A stretch of 64,000 nt of DNA from Prolixibacteraceae bacterium (GTDB taxonomy: Bacteria; Bacteroidota; Bacteroidia; Bacteroidales; Prolixibacteraceae), in the NCBI GenBank assembly GCA_019459485.1, contig JAIBEZ010000028.1, positions 124,001 to 188,000 on the forward strand, given 5' to 3'. Position numbers and translations under genes: made by a program. Every line of letters starts with the position of its first letter. Positions within the stretch are counted from its first letter, which is position 1. Of the stretch, positions 19,221 through 29,572 are shown piece by piece. The notes beneath the pieces were generated by a model that saw nothing but the letters and a program-made list of their open reading frames with translations, did no database searches and had not been told where the DNA came from.

Positions 19221-20780
19221 TTATAAAGCCGGAATAAATTCAATCGCATCAATTACCAACCCGTTATTGGGAACTGACGTACTTGGCCCCTTATACTCAA
19301 AGCGAATCTTAGCTTTGCCATATTCGGTTATATTATCAACCCAGCAATCGAATTTATTGTAACGACCTCCTCCTGCAGTTAATGGCGCAAATTTAGTTAC
19401 TCCATCAACACTGTTAATAATGGTTCTGTTTCTTATATAGAGGTAATAATCGAAGGATTTGACTAAAACATCATTCACATAAATATCATAGAGCCCTCCA
19501 ATGTCCATATGGGTGGTAACAACCATTCTGTACCTTCTGGGGAAAAGGTCTTTGGAAGAAAATTGAAGTACATAAGTACCTTTATATCCTTTATCAAAGT
19601 TAACTATAAGGATCGAATCGTTCGAGAGGCCTTTGATATAGCTGTTAATTACTTTTAATGAGCTACTAACCGAAACATTCTTTCTCCAGGCATATGTTCC
19701 TGCCCCCGTTGGTATAGTTAACCATTCGCCCTCAAAAGTTTCGGTTCCGGCGAACAATGAATCAGGCACGGTGAAAACTTTATAATCGTAAGTCACCCCG
19801 TTACTGCTAAGGTATTTATCAGTTGGGGTGTAATTCACAACAATGCTGTCAACATTGATGTTTACCATGTTATATTTCTTTCTCTTTGTCAAAACATCAA
19901 TGGTTTCAAATTCAGACTCATCCAGCATATTCAGGAAAACACCATGGTCAAGCAAATGTGGAATCAAAATATTCTCCTGCCATTTCACCGGAATATCTTT
20001 GTAGTCAACAAAATCTCCACCAAGTTTTTGCGCCATTTCTGTCAAACCAGCCTCATATTTTTCCTGTCTGGGAAAAGCGAAAGTGGCCGTCCAAACCCTG
20101 TACTCTTTCGACATCGGAAAGTACTTGGCTTCTACCTCATTATATCTGGTTGCAACAGTATCATAAACAGTATTTCCATTTTCATCGTAGCCGATAGCCC
20201 TACTCTTTTCCCTGTCAAGGACAATGGAATCTTTACTGTCAATGTACGCTTTTAGATAAGTGTTATTTTTGGCGAAATATTCATATAAGTTGAATTTTGG
20301 CACCGCAACTTCGCCCATCACAAAGAACTTACCATTGAGGTACAGCGGACTCTCAAAAGTCAACGGGACATCATCATAAGTCGAATTTCCCCCTACACTT
20401 TCGAAGGTTGAATACTTGTCTTCCAAGGTCTGCAGTTTACGTTTTCCCTGAATACCAACAAGCTGAATAACATGCCTTGATATATGGTAATTCAGAATCG
20501 TGGCACCTATATCTTCTGATTGCATCAATTTATCAATAGCACTGTTATCAGGGATGAAAAGTGTATAACTATCATTTGATGTAAAGAGCGAATCATATTT
20601 GTATTTTACCATCAAATCTACAAATTTTGATAAATCACTTCTTGCTTGTATAGCATCCCAAACATTCATATTGATTGTCTCGGGTAATTTAGTATAATGG
20701 TCATCCCAGGTTGTATTTTTACAACCCATAGCTGTAAAAATAATTACTGTTAGCAAAATGCCTATTTTAGATTTCATCAT
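19221..20780 (-). CDS. FAS1 (fasciclin) lipoprotein with C-terminal sandwich domain
   Basis: I chose the ATG at 20780 (MMKSKIGI). A longer frame to 20822 would overlap the upstream gene and put residues before the signal peptide. The ATG at 20777 is equally possible. The product is about 519 aa with lipobox FTAMGC (Cys20). Residues about 30-180 are a FAS1 domain (SYTLFIPDNSAIDKLM, ILNYHISRHVI), residues 180-345 are a divergent second FAS1-like part, and the last 160 residues are a beta-sandwich ending NNGLVIDAIEFIPAL, like a carbohydrate-binding module. It lies between SusD and SusC genes in the operon. It is probably a surface protein binding glycan or matrix, a role inferred from position and domains. 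Confidence 0.82.
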   Translation of the reverse strand: MMKSKIGILLTVIIFTAMGCKNTTWDDHYTKLPETINMNVWDAIQARSDLSKFVDLMVKYKYDSLFTSNDSYTLFIPDNSAIDKLMQSEDIGATILNYHISRHVIQLVGIQGKRKLQTLEDKYSTFESVGGNSTYDDVPLTFESPLYLNGKFFVMGEVAVPKFNLYEYFAKNNTYLKAYIDSKDSIVLDREKSRAIGYDENGNTVYDTVATRYNEVEAKYFPMSKEYRVWTATFAFPRQEKYEAGLTEMAQKLGGDFVDYKDIPVKWQENILIPHLLDHGVFLNMLDESEFETIDVLTKRKKYNMVNINVDSIVVNYTPTDKYLSSNGVTYDYKVFTVPDSLFAGTETFEGEWLTIPTGAGTYAWRKNVSVSSSLKVINSYIKGLSNDSILIVNFDKGYKGTYVLQFSSKDLFPRRYRMVVTTHMDIGGLYDIYVNDVLVKSFDYYLYIRNRTIINSVDGVTKFAPLTAGGGRYNKFDCWVDNITEYGKAKIRFEYKGPSTSVPNNGLVIDAIEFIPAL

Positions 20781-20791
20781 TTTTAAGTTTG

Positions 20792-22366
20792 TTAGATTGG
20801 TTCGAATCGGATTAAATCCCATATAAACGTGCCCGGAATCAGGGGTTTAATTTGAACTGTATGAGAGTCATACTTTTTAAAGTCAACAGCTCCAACATTA
20901 ATATCAACGTATGGATTGCTTTCACTGCCACCTGATTGTAAATTAATAAGTCCCCCAAGTTTATTTCCGTCCATCGAAAGCTCAACTACAGCATTTTCAG
21001 AACTGAATGCATGGGCCCTGAGTATCACATTGTATTTACCCTGAATAATCTTAGGGAGCACATAAGTAATGGTAAAATCGCCACTAATTTTTAAGTAATC
21101 CTTGTTATAAGACAACTCAGAATCGTCAAATGATTTTACATAGTACAATTCCGGTCCGGACCATGTGACATTTTTTATTGTCTTTGGATCATCAATCAGG
21201 TAAGTGCCACCTTTTATTTCATAATCAATCATGTCTTTTGTGGGTTCATCCCAAAATGAGAACGAAACAAACGCCCTCGAAGGAACCTGAGGCTTTAGAA
21301 TCTGGTCGACGAAATGGATGGCGCCACTTTGAGTTACAACATTACTTGCATCATAGTTAATTCCAACATAGTCAACGATAGTGGTATCGCCATTAACTGC
21401 TATCGTATCAAAAATTTCTTTCCCTTTATTAATCAGGATATCAAGTCCTGTTCCATCTATCCTAATGGGTAAATCGGCAAAGGTTCCATAATTGGTAGCC
21501 TCTGTTTGTGAAGTGAAATCGTTTAAGTACAAACTTTGCGTTAAAATATGGTATCCAACAAATGAGTACAATGGGTTAGTAATGTTTGTATAATCAGTCC
21601 TGTCCGGACTAATTAATTTTACCAGGTCCTCAAATGAATTGATGTTTCGCTTTTTATAGACAGAATCAGCTTCAACCAACACTGTAAATGGTGACAATTC
21701 CTGGTCTTCTGATTTCATGTCCACATCAATTATTTTATCGATGCCGGTAGCTTCGATGGCTGACAGAAGTATGGAATAACCAGGATTACTTTTTAACCAG
21801 CCATAGCTGTTCTGGGTAACAGGCGTAAGCATTACACCAATTACATGAACATATCCATTCGATACTTCGATATTTGTTTGGATCACAGGAGCCTGATTAT
21901 TTATTTTGAAATAAGTAGTATCCGTTTCTATGATATAGTTTACATTTAAATAATCATCGGAAAGTGTTGCTTCGGAAAAGGCTCCATAGGGGAAACCGGT
22001 AGTTTTTACACCCATATTTACAACATGATACCTTGCAAGAGCTGAAACATAGGATTTATCGCTCAATAAATCGTTGAGTGAAGAATACTGACTGTTATTC
22101 GCAATAAATTCAGCAACAGCATCATTGCTGGGGGCAAAAAGTGTATAATCAGCTCCATTTGGGTTATAGGCGCTTAAAGTACCTTGAAGATCAGCTGCGT
22201 TAACAATCTGAATGAAACTTGAAAAGGTGTCTTCATGAGCGACCAGATAATCATAGGCTGTATATTTCTCCATGTCTTTGAATCCAGCCTCAACAAAAGA
22301 TTTGGTGCACGAATATTGCATCGAAAAAGCAACAAACAAGCTTAGTATAGTTAAAATTCTTTTCAT
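20792..22366 (-). CDS. FAS1 (fasciclin) lipoprotein with C-terminal sandwich domain
   Basis: This 524-aa lipoprotein has signal peptide with MQYSC (Cys20). The first FAS1 domain is about 35-185 (DYTLFAPSNDAVAEFIANN, ALARYHVVNMGV, YVHVIGVML). The second is about 190-360 (PFTVLVEADSVYKKRNI, ligand-like FVGYHILTQSLYL, AIHFVDQILKPQ). The C-terminal 150 residues (SFSFWDEP to FIWDLIRFEPI) look like a jelly-roll binding domain. It starts 3 nt after the first SusD stop, so translation is coupled. In this position PULs usually encode a SusE/F-type surface glycan-binding protein, which makes that a reasonable guess for its role. FAS1 folds are better known for adhesion. Confidence 0.85.
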   Translation of the reverse strand: MKRILTILSLFVAFSMQYSCTKSFVEAGFKDMEKYTAYDYLVAHEDTFSSFIQIVNAADLQGTLSAYNPNGADYTLFAPSNDAVAEFIANNSQYSSLNDLLSDKSYVSALARYHVVNMGVKTTGFPYGAFSEATLSDDYLNVNYIIETDTTYFKINNQAPVIQTNIEVSNGYVHVIGVMLTPVTQNSYGWLKSNPGYSILLSAIEATGIDKIIDVDMKSEDQELSPFTVLVEADSVYKKRNINSFEDLVKLISPDRTDYTNITNPLYSFVGYHILTQSLYLNDFTSQTEATNYGTFADLPIRIDGTGLDILINKGKEIFDTIAVNGDTTIVDYVGINYDASNVVTQSGAIHFVDQILKPQVPSRAFVSFSFWDEPTKDMIDYEIKGGTYLIDDPKTIKNVTWSGPELYYVKSFDDSELSYNKDYLKISGDFTITYVLPKIIQGKYNVILRAHAFSSENAVVELSMDGNKLGGLINLQSGGSESNPYVDINVGAVDFKKYDSHTVQIKPLIPGTFIWDLIRFEPI

Positions 22367-22369
22367 CGC

Positions 22370-23842
22370 TTAGTAGGTATAATAGGTGTTTTGAACCAGG
22401 TTTTTATTGCGTTCCATTTCGCTTTTGGCAATTGGCAGATACCACCCAAGTGGATTCGTTAGCCTTGCTGATAAGATACGCTTTTGGGTTGAAGGGACAT
22501 TGGCAACAATCAAATCAATTAGTTTGGCTTTTCTTTTGAAGTTATTTCTGCGACCCATCCGTAACAAGTCAAACCAACGTTTTCCTTCGAATGCCAATTC
22601 CACGGCCCGTTCGTCCATAATAGCATCTTCATATGCATCGGCTGAATTTGCAATTACCAGTGGATTCATATTGGCTCTTACCCTGATTTCATTCAAAAGT
22701 TCAGCCGCATCAGTAAAACTGCCCAACTGCGATAATGCTTCAGCCTTCATTAAATAGATATCTGCAAGCCGGTATACAATCCAGTTACAACTATTTTGAA
22801 TAGAAGAGAAACGTACTGATTTACCGTTAGGGGAACTCCCAACATATTTCCAGATGATGTAATTATCTTCTGATATTTTAGCAATGGATTTATCTTCACC
22901 CCTTGTTCGTTCAACGGAATACTTTTGAGCAAATAATTGTATGGCCGTTTGGCTCGGTAAATATTGACGTGCATTTTGGTTGGTAATCCCAAAAGTGCCA
23001 TTCCTTTGATTATTCAAGTCACTGAATTGGATTTCAAAAATACCTTCCAATGAATTTCCCGGATAAAACAATTCAAACCATACGGGACTGCGCAATAACA
23101 CATATTTGGGGTTGCCCATAATACGGTCACAGGCCTCAATGCATCCTGCATAATCAAATCTCCAGAGACAAATATCGGCAATAAGCGCATCGAACGAAGA
23201 TTTTGTTGCACGACCTTTTTCTTCCTCGGTAGTAGTATATTCGTCGCTTGCATACAGACGATATTCATTCAGATATTTCAGCATCTCTACCAAAATTTCA
23301 TCGCCATCGGTTTTCGGGAGGTAGAAATCAGAGTTGTCGGTCTCCGACGGTTCTATAACCAATGGTACATCCTTAAAAATCCGTACCAGGTAAAAATAAC
23401 TCAGACTTCGTATAAAATGAGCTTCAGCCAAAAAACTCTGTAACTGAAACTCTGTAAAAGTATTGTCGATTTTCTGAACCTCCGGCGCATTTTTAATCAC
23501 ATCATTACAGTAATTAATTGCTGCATAAAAGCTGGCCCAATTGCACAGCGAGTTATCTGCTGTAATATTGCCCTCCATAAGATTCAAAACATCACCGGAC
23601 CATTCATTATGGGCTTCAACCATATCCGCACGGGCTTCGCCGTATGTAAACAGGTTACCATTCAATGAAGCCACCTTTTGGTATGCGCCCATTAAAACTG
23701 CCTCAACATCAGATTTTGTTTTCCAGAACTCTTCGCGAACCAATCCGCTATTGGGCAATAATTCTAAATAATCGGCACACGAAAATTGAAGGCTCATTGC
23801 CAAAAACAAAAGAACAACTCTTAATTTAAATATCTTTTTCAT
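22370..23842 (-). CDS. SusD/RagB-family outer-membrane lipoprotein (first pair)
   Basis: This 490-aa SusD homologue has a lipobox at Cys22 (LQFSC) followed by ADYLELLPNSGLV. Typical features are TKSDVEAVLMGAYQ in the N-terminal part, AEAHFIRSLSYFYLVRIFKD in the TPR core and DERAVELAFEGKRWFDLLRMG near the C-terminus, all conserved in the family. It lies 18 nt downstream of its SusC partner and 3 nt upstream of a FAS1 gene. It would bind incoming oligosaccharide and gate the SusC barrel. Length is normal for the family. Confidence 0.94.
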   Translation of the reverse strand: MKKIFKLRVVLLFLAMSLQFSCADYLELLPNSGLVREEFWKTKSDVEAVLMGAYQKVASLNGNLFTYGEARADMVEAHNEWSGDVLNLMEGNITADNSLCNWASFYAAINYCNDVIKNAPEVQKIDNTFTEFQLQSFLAEAHFIRSLSYFYLVRIFKDVPLVIEPSETDNSDFYLPKTDGDEILVEMLKYLNEYRLYASDEYTTTEEEKGRATKSSFDALIADICLWRFDYAGCIEACDRIMGNPKYVLLRSPVWFELFYPGNSLEGIFEIQFSDLNNQRNGTFGITNQNARQYLPSQTAIQLFAQKYSVERTRGEDKSIAKISEDNYIIWKYVGSSPNGKSVRFSSIQNSCNWIVYRLADIYLMKAEALSQLGSFTDAAELLNEIRVRANMNPLVIANSADAYEDAIMDERAVELAFEGKRWFDLLRMGRRNNFKRKAKLIDLIVANVPSTQKRILSARLTNPLGWYLPIAKSEMERNKNLVQNTYYTY

Positions 23843-23860
23843 AATTCTTATTCATTGGAA

Positions 23861-26800
23861 TTAAAACCCTACAGATAAACTAATAGTAACCACTCTGGGC
23901 GGCGGAGTTTTGGCATTATCCTTACCAATATCAAACGGATCGGCAGCATTTTGCCCAACTTCAGGATCCTGTCCTGAATAATTAGTGATAGTAAATAATT
24001 TACGTGCGCTGATCGAAAAACTTGCACTTTGAACTGATAATTTACGACATAACTCGTTTCCAAGGTCATAACCAAGTTTGACATTGTTTAAACGCATAAA
24101 ATCGCCTTGTTCTACATACCGGTCAGATCCCAGGTTGTTGGCAGGATTGTTCATATACGCCCTGGGTAACATGCCTGGTTCGTTTTGTCCCTGAACCCTC
24201 CAACGATGCAAAACGGCTTTACTTTGATTATCTCTTCCATTCATCCCTTCGGCATTAAGCGCTGTCATATTAATGATGTCGTAACCGACACGATAATAAA
24301 TAGAAAAGGAAAAGTTCCAGTTTTTATACCTTAATGAGTTTCCAAAACTACCTGTCAAAGTCGGATTCGAATCGCCAATATAGACTACGTCATTCAAATC
24401 AATTTTACCGTCATGGTTGACATCTTCATAAATAGCATCACCACCTTTAAACAAATAGGTTCCTTTATAAGTCATCGGAACGGCAATATTTTCGCCATCG
24501 TACATTATGTTTCCTTCGACATCCCTTGCAACAGCATCGGCATCGGAGGCATAAACCCCTTTGTACCTGAACCCAAAAAAGGATCCTATTGATTGTCCGG
24601 AGACTATCCTTTGCGGGTATTCACCGTTATTTATCGATACCGCATTTTCTGTATTAAAGTTATCAGGTAATTCCAAAAACGAGTTAATGTTCTGAGAGGC
24701 GTTAAAATCAACTGAGACCAGCCAATCCTTTGTCCTGACGATTTTCCAGTTGGTCATAAATTCCCAACCTTTATTTTCCATCTCACCGCCATTAAAGTAC
24801 TTCAGCGTAGAAAACCCTGAGGATGTTGGTATATTGTAACCTTGCCAGTTATTTGACGGGAACATAATATCCGTCGTGTTTTTTGAGTAAATTTCCCCTG
24901 AAACAAAAAGACGGTCTTTGAACAGGTTCAAATCAAAACCTAAGTTAATAGAGGTAATAGACTCCCATTTAAGATTATCCAATTGAACTTTGGTTGGGAT
25001 AATAGCTGAGTTGGTTATATAGCGACCTGAAGATTCGTAAGTAGCAAACCGTGCATAAGTATCGCCGGGAGGGCGTCCCGAAGTTCCCCAACTCGCACGC
25101 AATTTACTCTCACTTAACCAACCTGAGCTATTGGATAAAAATGGTTCTGAGGAAAAACGCCATGCTCCTGAAATACCTTTGAATACTCCCCAACGGTTAT
25201 TAATACCAAAAGCTGAATTAGCATCTGCCCGCACCACCGTTTGTAACATATAACGGTCTTTATATTTATAGTTCCAGGTAAACAAAGCGCCCAAATCACG
25301 TGACTCAGTGTTGCCTGACCGAAGTGATTTTTGATACCATGCAGCATTGGGTTGATCAACAATCTGACCGCCATTGGCAGGGTCTTGAATATCGGTACTG
25401 GGAGATTTCGAACTCTCAACAGATATAAATTCCGAATTATTCTGATTTGTAATCCAGGATAAAGTTCCTGACATCTCATGATCTGTTTTCGTAAACGGGA
25501 TGGTATAGGATAACAATGACTCAGTCCTAAATGAAGATGATTGATCATTCACTTCGGCCGATCTGTTAACCAAATAATTTAACCAGTCAACGCCAATTGC
25601 ATCATAAGGTAAAAATTTATTGTCTTTTCTCCCTCTATAAGTAAAAGATACCGATTCCCTGAAAACCAGCCAATCGGCTATCGTATATTTTAACTTAAAG
25701 CTATTTTCAATAGAAGTGTTATTTGAATTGTTTTTCCCCAATTTGGCAACTGCCACAGGATTGAAATAATCCTGACCATTCCCCTGATAACTGTTGACAG
25801 GCGTAAAATACTCACCGGTAGGCACCCCATCAGAGTCATATTCCATGACACTCATATTTGGGGCTTTCATGTATGCCATCTCTCTCACGTTTCTATTCTG
25901 CCAGCCATTGGTTAAACCCATCTCATAATTACCTTGACGTGTCTGGTTGTTATAATTGAACTGAACGGTAAACAAAGTCTTCTTCGATAAGAAATAATCA
26001 AGGTTCACGCGTGACGAAAATGTTTTTGCGCCGGTATTAATTGTTGTACCGCCTTCATTTACATAGCTGAAAGAAGTAAAATACCGGGTTTTTTCACCAC
26101 CGCCTGATATCTTAAAATAATGATCATTTGTCGCTGAATTTTGGGTAATCAGAGACAACCAATCGGTATTGGCCGAATAATTATAAAAAAGGGCATAATC
26201 CCTATTGTAAGCAATCTCGTCGGGCGTTGAAAACACACCATAGGCGTTGTGCATCTCTTCGAGCTGAAGTGTGGTGTATTCATTACCGTTCAACATCGGG
26301 ACTGCGGGAGGTTGAAAATTCATACTGTTTTTGTACTGGTAATCAAACTGTACTTTACCCATCTTGCCCCGGTTGGTTTCGATTAATAAAACACCGTCAG
26401 CACCTTGAGAACCATATACCGCAGTAGAAGCTGCGTCTTTTAATACTTCAATTGATTTTATATCTTGCAAAGCAACGTTTACCATACGGCTAATATCCTG
26501 TGAATCAGAAGAGCTGAGATCAAAACTACTCGGCACATTGCTTTGGGGGATTCCATCAATGACTATCAACGGTTTGTTATTTCCAATTGAGCTCAAACCC
26601 CTGATCACTATTTGCGAACCAGAACCGGGGTCACCTGAAGCGCTGATAATATCCAGTCCCGAAACTTTACCCTGAAGGGCATCAGCCGCCGAGGTAATAC
26701 CGGCATCTTTCATTTCCATTAAATCAACTTTTACGCGCGATGAAGCGTTGTCGCGTTCTTCAATATTCGTAAGCTGATTATCCGATTTTGCTTTGGCAGT

Positions 26801-27142
26801 AATTGTTACCTGATCTAATTCGATATCGGATGAAACAAGTTCGATTACTACAGCTTTCTCGAAATTGGGTTTAATCGGTTTGGTTTGATATCCGATCACG
26901 CTTACGTTCATTGTATTTCCCGGATCTTTCATCTGGTAAACGAAATTGCCATCAATATCGGTAATTGTCCCATTTATAACACGATTGGTTTTATCAGATT
27001 CAACAATCGTTGCACCAATCACCGCCGATTTATCCTTCTGGTCAATAATTTTTCCACGAATGGTATTTTTTGTCTGAGCATAAGCTCCGACAAAACAACA
27101 AAGTGCAAGAATCAGAGTTATGATTTTTTTAATTTTTTTCAT
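23861..27142 (-). CDS. SusC/RagA-family TonB-dependent transporter (first pair)
   Basis: This is a 1093-aa canonical SusC. The signal peptide is 1-22 (FVGAYAQ). The CarboxypepD_reg-like domain at about 25-110 reads IRGKIIDQKDKSAVIGATI. The plug has ALQGKVSGLDIISASGDPG, SQIVIRGLSSIGNNKPL and VIDGIPQSN, the hallmark of the family. The C-terminal barrel ends in VVTISLSVGF with terminal Phe, the expected BAM recognition residue. It is energised by TonB-ExbBD (not in this window) and imports oligosaccharides together with the SusD encoded 18 nt downstream. The upstream FAS1 gene ends 47 nt before it. Confidence 0.95.
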   Translation of the reverse strand: MKKIKKIITLILALCCFVGAYAQTKNTIRGKIIDQKDKSAVIGATIVESDKTNRVINGTITDIDGNFVYQMKDPGNTMNVSVIGYQTKPIKPNFEKAVVIELVSSDIELDQVTITAKAKSDNQLTNIEERDNASSRVKVDLMEMKDAGITSAADALQGKVSGLDIISASGDPGSGSQIVIRGLSSIGNNKPLIVIDGIPQSNVPSSFDLSSSDSQDISRMVNVALQDIKSIEVLKDAASTAVYGSQGADGVLLIETNRGKMGKVQFDYQYKNSMNFQPPAVPMLNGNEYTTLQLEEMHNAYGVFSTPDEIAYNRDYALFYNYSANTDWLSLITQNSATNDHYFKISGGGEKTRYFTSFSYVNEGGTTINTGAKTFSSRVNLDYFLSKKTLFTVQFNYNNQTRQGNYEMGLTNGWQNRNVREMAYMKAPNMSVMEYDSDGVPTGEYFTPVNSYQGNGQDYFNPVAVAKLGKNNSNNTSIENSFKLKYTIADWLVFRESVSFTYRGRKDNKFLPYDAIGVDWLNYLVNRSAEVNDQSSSFRTESLLSYTIPFTKTDHEMSGTLSWITNQNNSEFISVESSKSPSTDIQDPANGGQIVDQPNAAWYQKSLRSGNTESRDLGALFTWNYKYKDRYMLQTVVRADANSAFGINNRWGVFKGISGAWRFSSEPFLSNSSGWLSESKLRASWGTSGRPPGDTYARFATYESSGRYITNSAIIPTKVQLDNLKWESITSINLGFDLNLFKDRLFVSGEIYSKNTTDIMFPSNNWQGYNIPTSSGFSTLKYFNGGEMENKGWEFMTNWKIVRTKDWLVSVDFNASQNINSFLELPDNFNTENAVSINNGEYPQRIVSGQSIGSFFGFRYKGVYASDADAVARDVEGNIMYDGENIAVPMTYKGTYLFKGGDAIYEDVNHDGKIDLNDVVYIGDSNPTLTGSFGNSLRYKNWNFSFSIYYRVGYDIINMTALNAEGMNGRDNQSKAVLHRWRVQGQNEPGMLPRAYMNNPANNLGSDRYVEQGDFMRLNNVKLGYDLGNELCRKLSVQSASFSISARKLFTITNYSGQDPEVGQNAADPFDIGKDNAKTPPPRVVTISLSVGF

Positions 27143-27189
27143 GAGTTGAAAAACCTTAGGTTTAAAATTTACGATTTAATGCTGGTTTT

Positions 27190-29511
27190 CTATTGAGTAT
27201 CCACCTGATCAAACAACAAAGGCTTATTGATTTCATGGATCACGCCATTATTCAACGAATTGGGAAAAGCTCCTGTAGTACTCAATTCGCGTCCTGTAAT
27301 AATATTTGACTTCAATGATTCATTCACTATTACTCCGGAAGTTCCGTCTTTATATGGAATGATTATTTGATCGATTCCTGTGTTAATTCTGATTTTTGTA
27401 TTTATCGTAGAATAAGTCGTAGAACTTTCATCGATCCTTGCAGTCTCATAATACCCGCTTTGTTTGTTACCATCAGTAAAAATCAAATCCCCCTGAATAA
27501 AATGCATTAAAACAAAGTTCTTAAGTTGTGCTGCGGTTAAGGCATCTGTATTCATCGTATTCAGCAATGAATCGGAGGGTGCAAATACCGTATAGTTTTG
27601 ATTTTCGGATGTGAAACTATATTTAAACTCTTTATCGAGACTAAGCCCGGCCTTTCTGATTAGGGCGTGAAACTTAGGATAATTTGTAGAAATCTCACTA
27701 AAAAGATTTCTAACCGTGAAACTAAACCAGTTATCAATTTCAAAGGTAACCCCGTTGTCAGCATTGGTACTAATTTGGCGGGGGATATTAACAACAGTCT
27801 TTACTCCGTTGTAGCCATAGGTTGTAGGCGCGGTTCCCCTAACTTCATTGGTTACATTATTGAAAATGATAAAATTTCCGGCTAAATTCTTGATAAATTC
27901 TTTTCTTGCTATTCCCTTGGGACGATCAATGGCAACGTGATTCATCAAAAGCAAGCGAAGATCCGATTCTGTTAACGGTGTTGCCATAACTGAAGGGGCA
28001 AGGGTTACAACTTTGAATGTTTCCCTCGCGGCATCGTAGATGAAGGAAGAATCGATTGAAGACAATTCATCGCGCTCAACAAAAAAACTATACGTAGAGT
28101 TTTTTCTTTTTAATGCCGGTAATAAATCTGATTGTTCAATAGCATACATCACTTTTTGAAAGCCTTTGCGCGTATATATTGGCCCGGTAACACTGCTGAA
28201 TGCGCGTGGCACAACTGGCTTGTTTACACCAATGAACGTACAATTGCTACCATATTCCTTCTGCACAATGCTTGATACATCAATCAATACATTGTCAGAT
28301 TCACCATTCTCAAACCCTTTTTGTATATCCGTTAGGTACACCGGCTTAAGAGAAAGACCGGAATTGGCGATTATCTTCTTAATATTTTCGGGAGCAGCAT
28401 CAATACTTCCCCAATTATTACCGCCTGCAAGATATTGGCTCTCAAGCTGGTTGTAAGCTTCGTCAGTAGGAGCAACAATTCCCTGATGGTAACGGATCGA
28501 CACATTACCCGGAAGGCCGGTGGTACCTCTGGGAGCTACTGTCCTTTCACTTGTAATGTTAAATAATAGTTTAGGATAGTATAAACTAAAAAGCGAGTCA
28601 ACAGCCAAACCTTCAGAAGCGCCAGGTTGCTTAAAGGTTTCGGTTTCATTGTAAGAAAACTCTGAAAATGAATTGATGAGATTATAGTATTTTGAATACG
28701 AGTTACCTTTACTTTTGTCAGCCAACAATTCAGCGCCGCTTTTTAGTGGCGCAACCACGCGGTCAACCACGTAAATAAAGCCATTTTCTGCAAAGATCTC
28801 AACACCGGTTATTTTTGCATTCAGATAATAAATGTCACTCATGGCTTCAAATTGCCTTCCAAAATAAAACCCGAAATCTGTAGCCGCCACCAAATCATAA
28901 ATATCAAAATACTCTTTATAAAAGAGGGGCGCGTACTTCCTCGAATCGGTAAAGACCCTCCGATGCCAACTGGTAGCAGTCGTATCTATAACATCCTGAC
29001 GTTTGGGTTGTGTCCCTTCCCCCAATCGCTTGTACTTACTCCAGGCAACTCCGTACAATTTATTTTTTTCCCGCAAAAGGGTTTCACGTTTGTACCCTTT
29101 GGGCTCATCATTACTCAGATCAAGCGTATCAATCCAACCGTGGACATCAAGGGTCGTTAATTGTTTCTTGCTCCAGGCATTTTGCACCAAATGATACTTT
29201 ACCAAATTCAGCACTTCTGATTTTGGTATATCAGCAACTTTTTTGTAAGTAGGATTATCCTGAAAATACTTGGCGAAAGCATCGTTCGAAGGAGCAAAAA
29301 CAGTATAGCTACCTGATACATCAATAATGGTATCGTAACCCGAAATCTGAAGCAATTCGGCAAAGGTCGAAAGTTCAGGTTGGGTAAGAATTTGTGCATA
29401 TAATTTTCCGGCAAGCCAAGTAGGACGTTCAAATTTGTCGAAGTCCTCTTTGCAACCAAAAAATAGTAACACAAATAACGTAATTAGGATTAGTTGTTTA
29501 TTCTTTGTCAT
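27190..29511 (-). CDS. Large multi-FAS1 lipoprotein, first gene of the SusCD operon
   Basis: This 773-aa lipoprotein has lipobox LFFGC with Cys20 followed by acidic KEDFD. FAS1 domains can be followed by their conserved TVFAPS boxes and late H-containing helices: SYTVFAPSNDAFAKYFQ with VLNLVKYHLVQN (domain 1, about 40-255, with a large insert), GIVAPTDEAYNQL (domain 2, about 265-450), STYSFFVERDEL with LLLMNHVAIDR (domain 3, about 455-600) and NYTVFAPSDSLLNTM with NFVLMHFIQGD (domain 4, about 605-765). No extra sandwich domain was noticed. It is the first gene after the predicted promoter, so it should be the most abundant product of the operon. A surface scaffold or binding role is an inference. 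Confidence 0.85.
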   Translation of the reverse strand: MTKNKQLILITLFVLLFFGCKEDFDKFERPTWLAGKLYAQILTQPELSTFAELLQISGYDTIIDVSGSYTVFAPSNDAFAKYFQDNPTYKKVADIPKSEVLNLVKYHLVQNAWSKKQLTTLDVHGWIDTLDLSNDEPKGYKRETLLREKNKLYGVAWSKYKRLGEGTQPKRQDVIDTTATSWHRRVFTDSRKYAPLFYKEYFDIYDLVAATDFGFYFGRQFEAMSDIYYLNAKITGVEIFAENGFIYVVDRVVAPLKSGAELLADKSKGNSYSKYYNLINSFSEFSYNETETFKQPGASEGLAVDSLFSLYYPKLLFNITSERTVAPRGTTGLPGNVSIRYHQGIVAPTDEAYNQLESQYLAGGNNWGSIDAAPENIKKIIANSGLSLKPVYLTDIQKGFENGESDNVLIDVSSIVQKEYGSNCTFIGVNKPVVPRAFSSVTGPIYTRKGFQKVMYAIEQSDLLPALKRKNSTYSFFVERDELSSIDSSFIYDAARETFKVVTLAPSVMATPLTESDLRLLLMNHVAIDRPKGIARKEFIKNLAGNFIIFNNVTNEVRGTAPTTYGYNGVKTVVNIPRQISTNADNGVTFEIDNWFSFTVRNLFSEISTNYPKFHALIRKAGLSLDKEFKYSFTSENQNYTVFAPSDSLLNTMNTDALTAAQLKNFVLMHFIQGDLIFTDGNKQSGYYETARIDESSTTYSTINTKIRINTGIDQIIIPYKDGTSGVIVNESLKSNIITGRELSTTGAFPNSLNNGVIHEINKPLLFDQVDTQ

Positions 29512-29564
29512 TTTTTAAATCATAAATATTGAATAAAACAAATTAGTTAGATCTATCAACGGCA

Positions 29565-29572
29565 CAAATGTA
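29565..29572 (-). promoter_or_regulatory. Predicted -7 box of the SusCD/FAS1 operon
   Basis: Read on the minus strand, TACATTTG (29572-29565) matches the Bacteroidetes -7 consensus TAnnTTTG, about 50 nt before the FAS1 ATG at 29511. No convincing TTTG -33 box lies at the normal distance, which fits a promoter that needs an activator. Confidence 0.5.
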
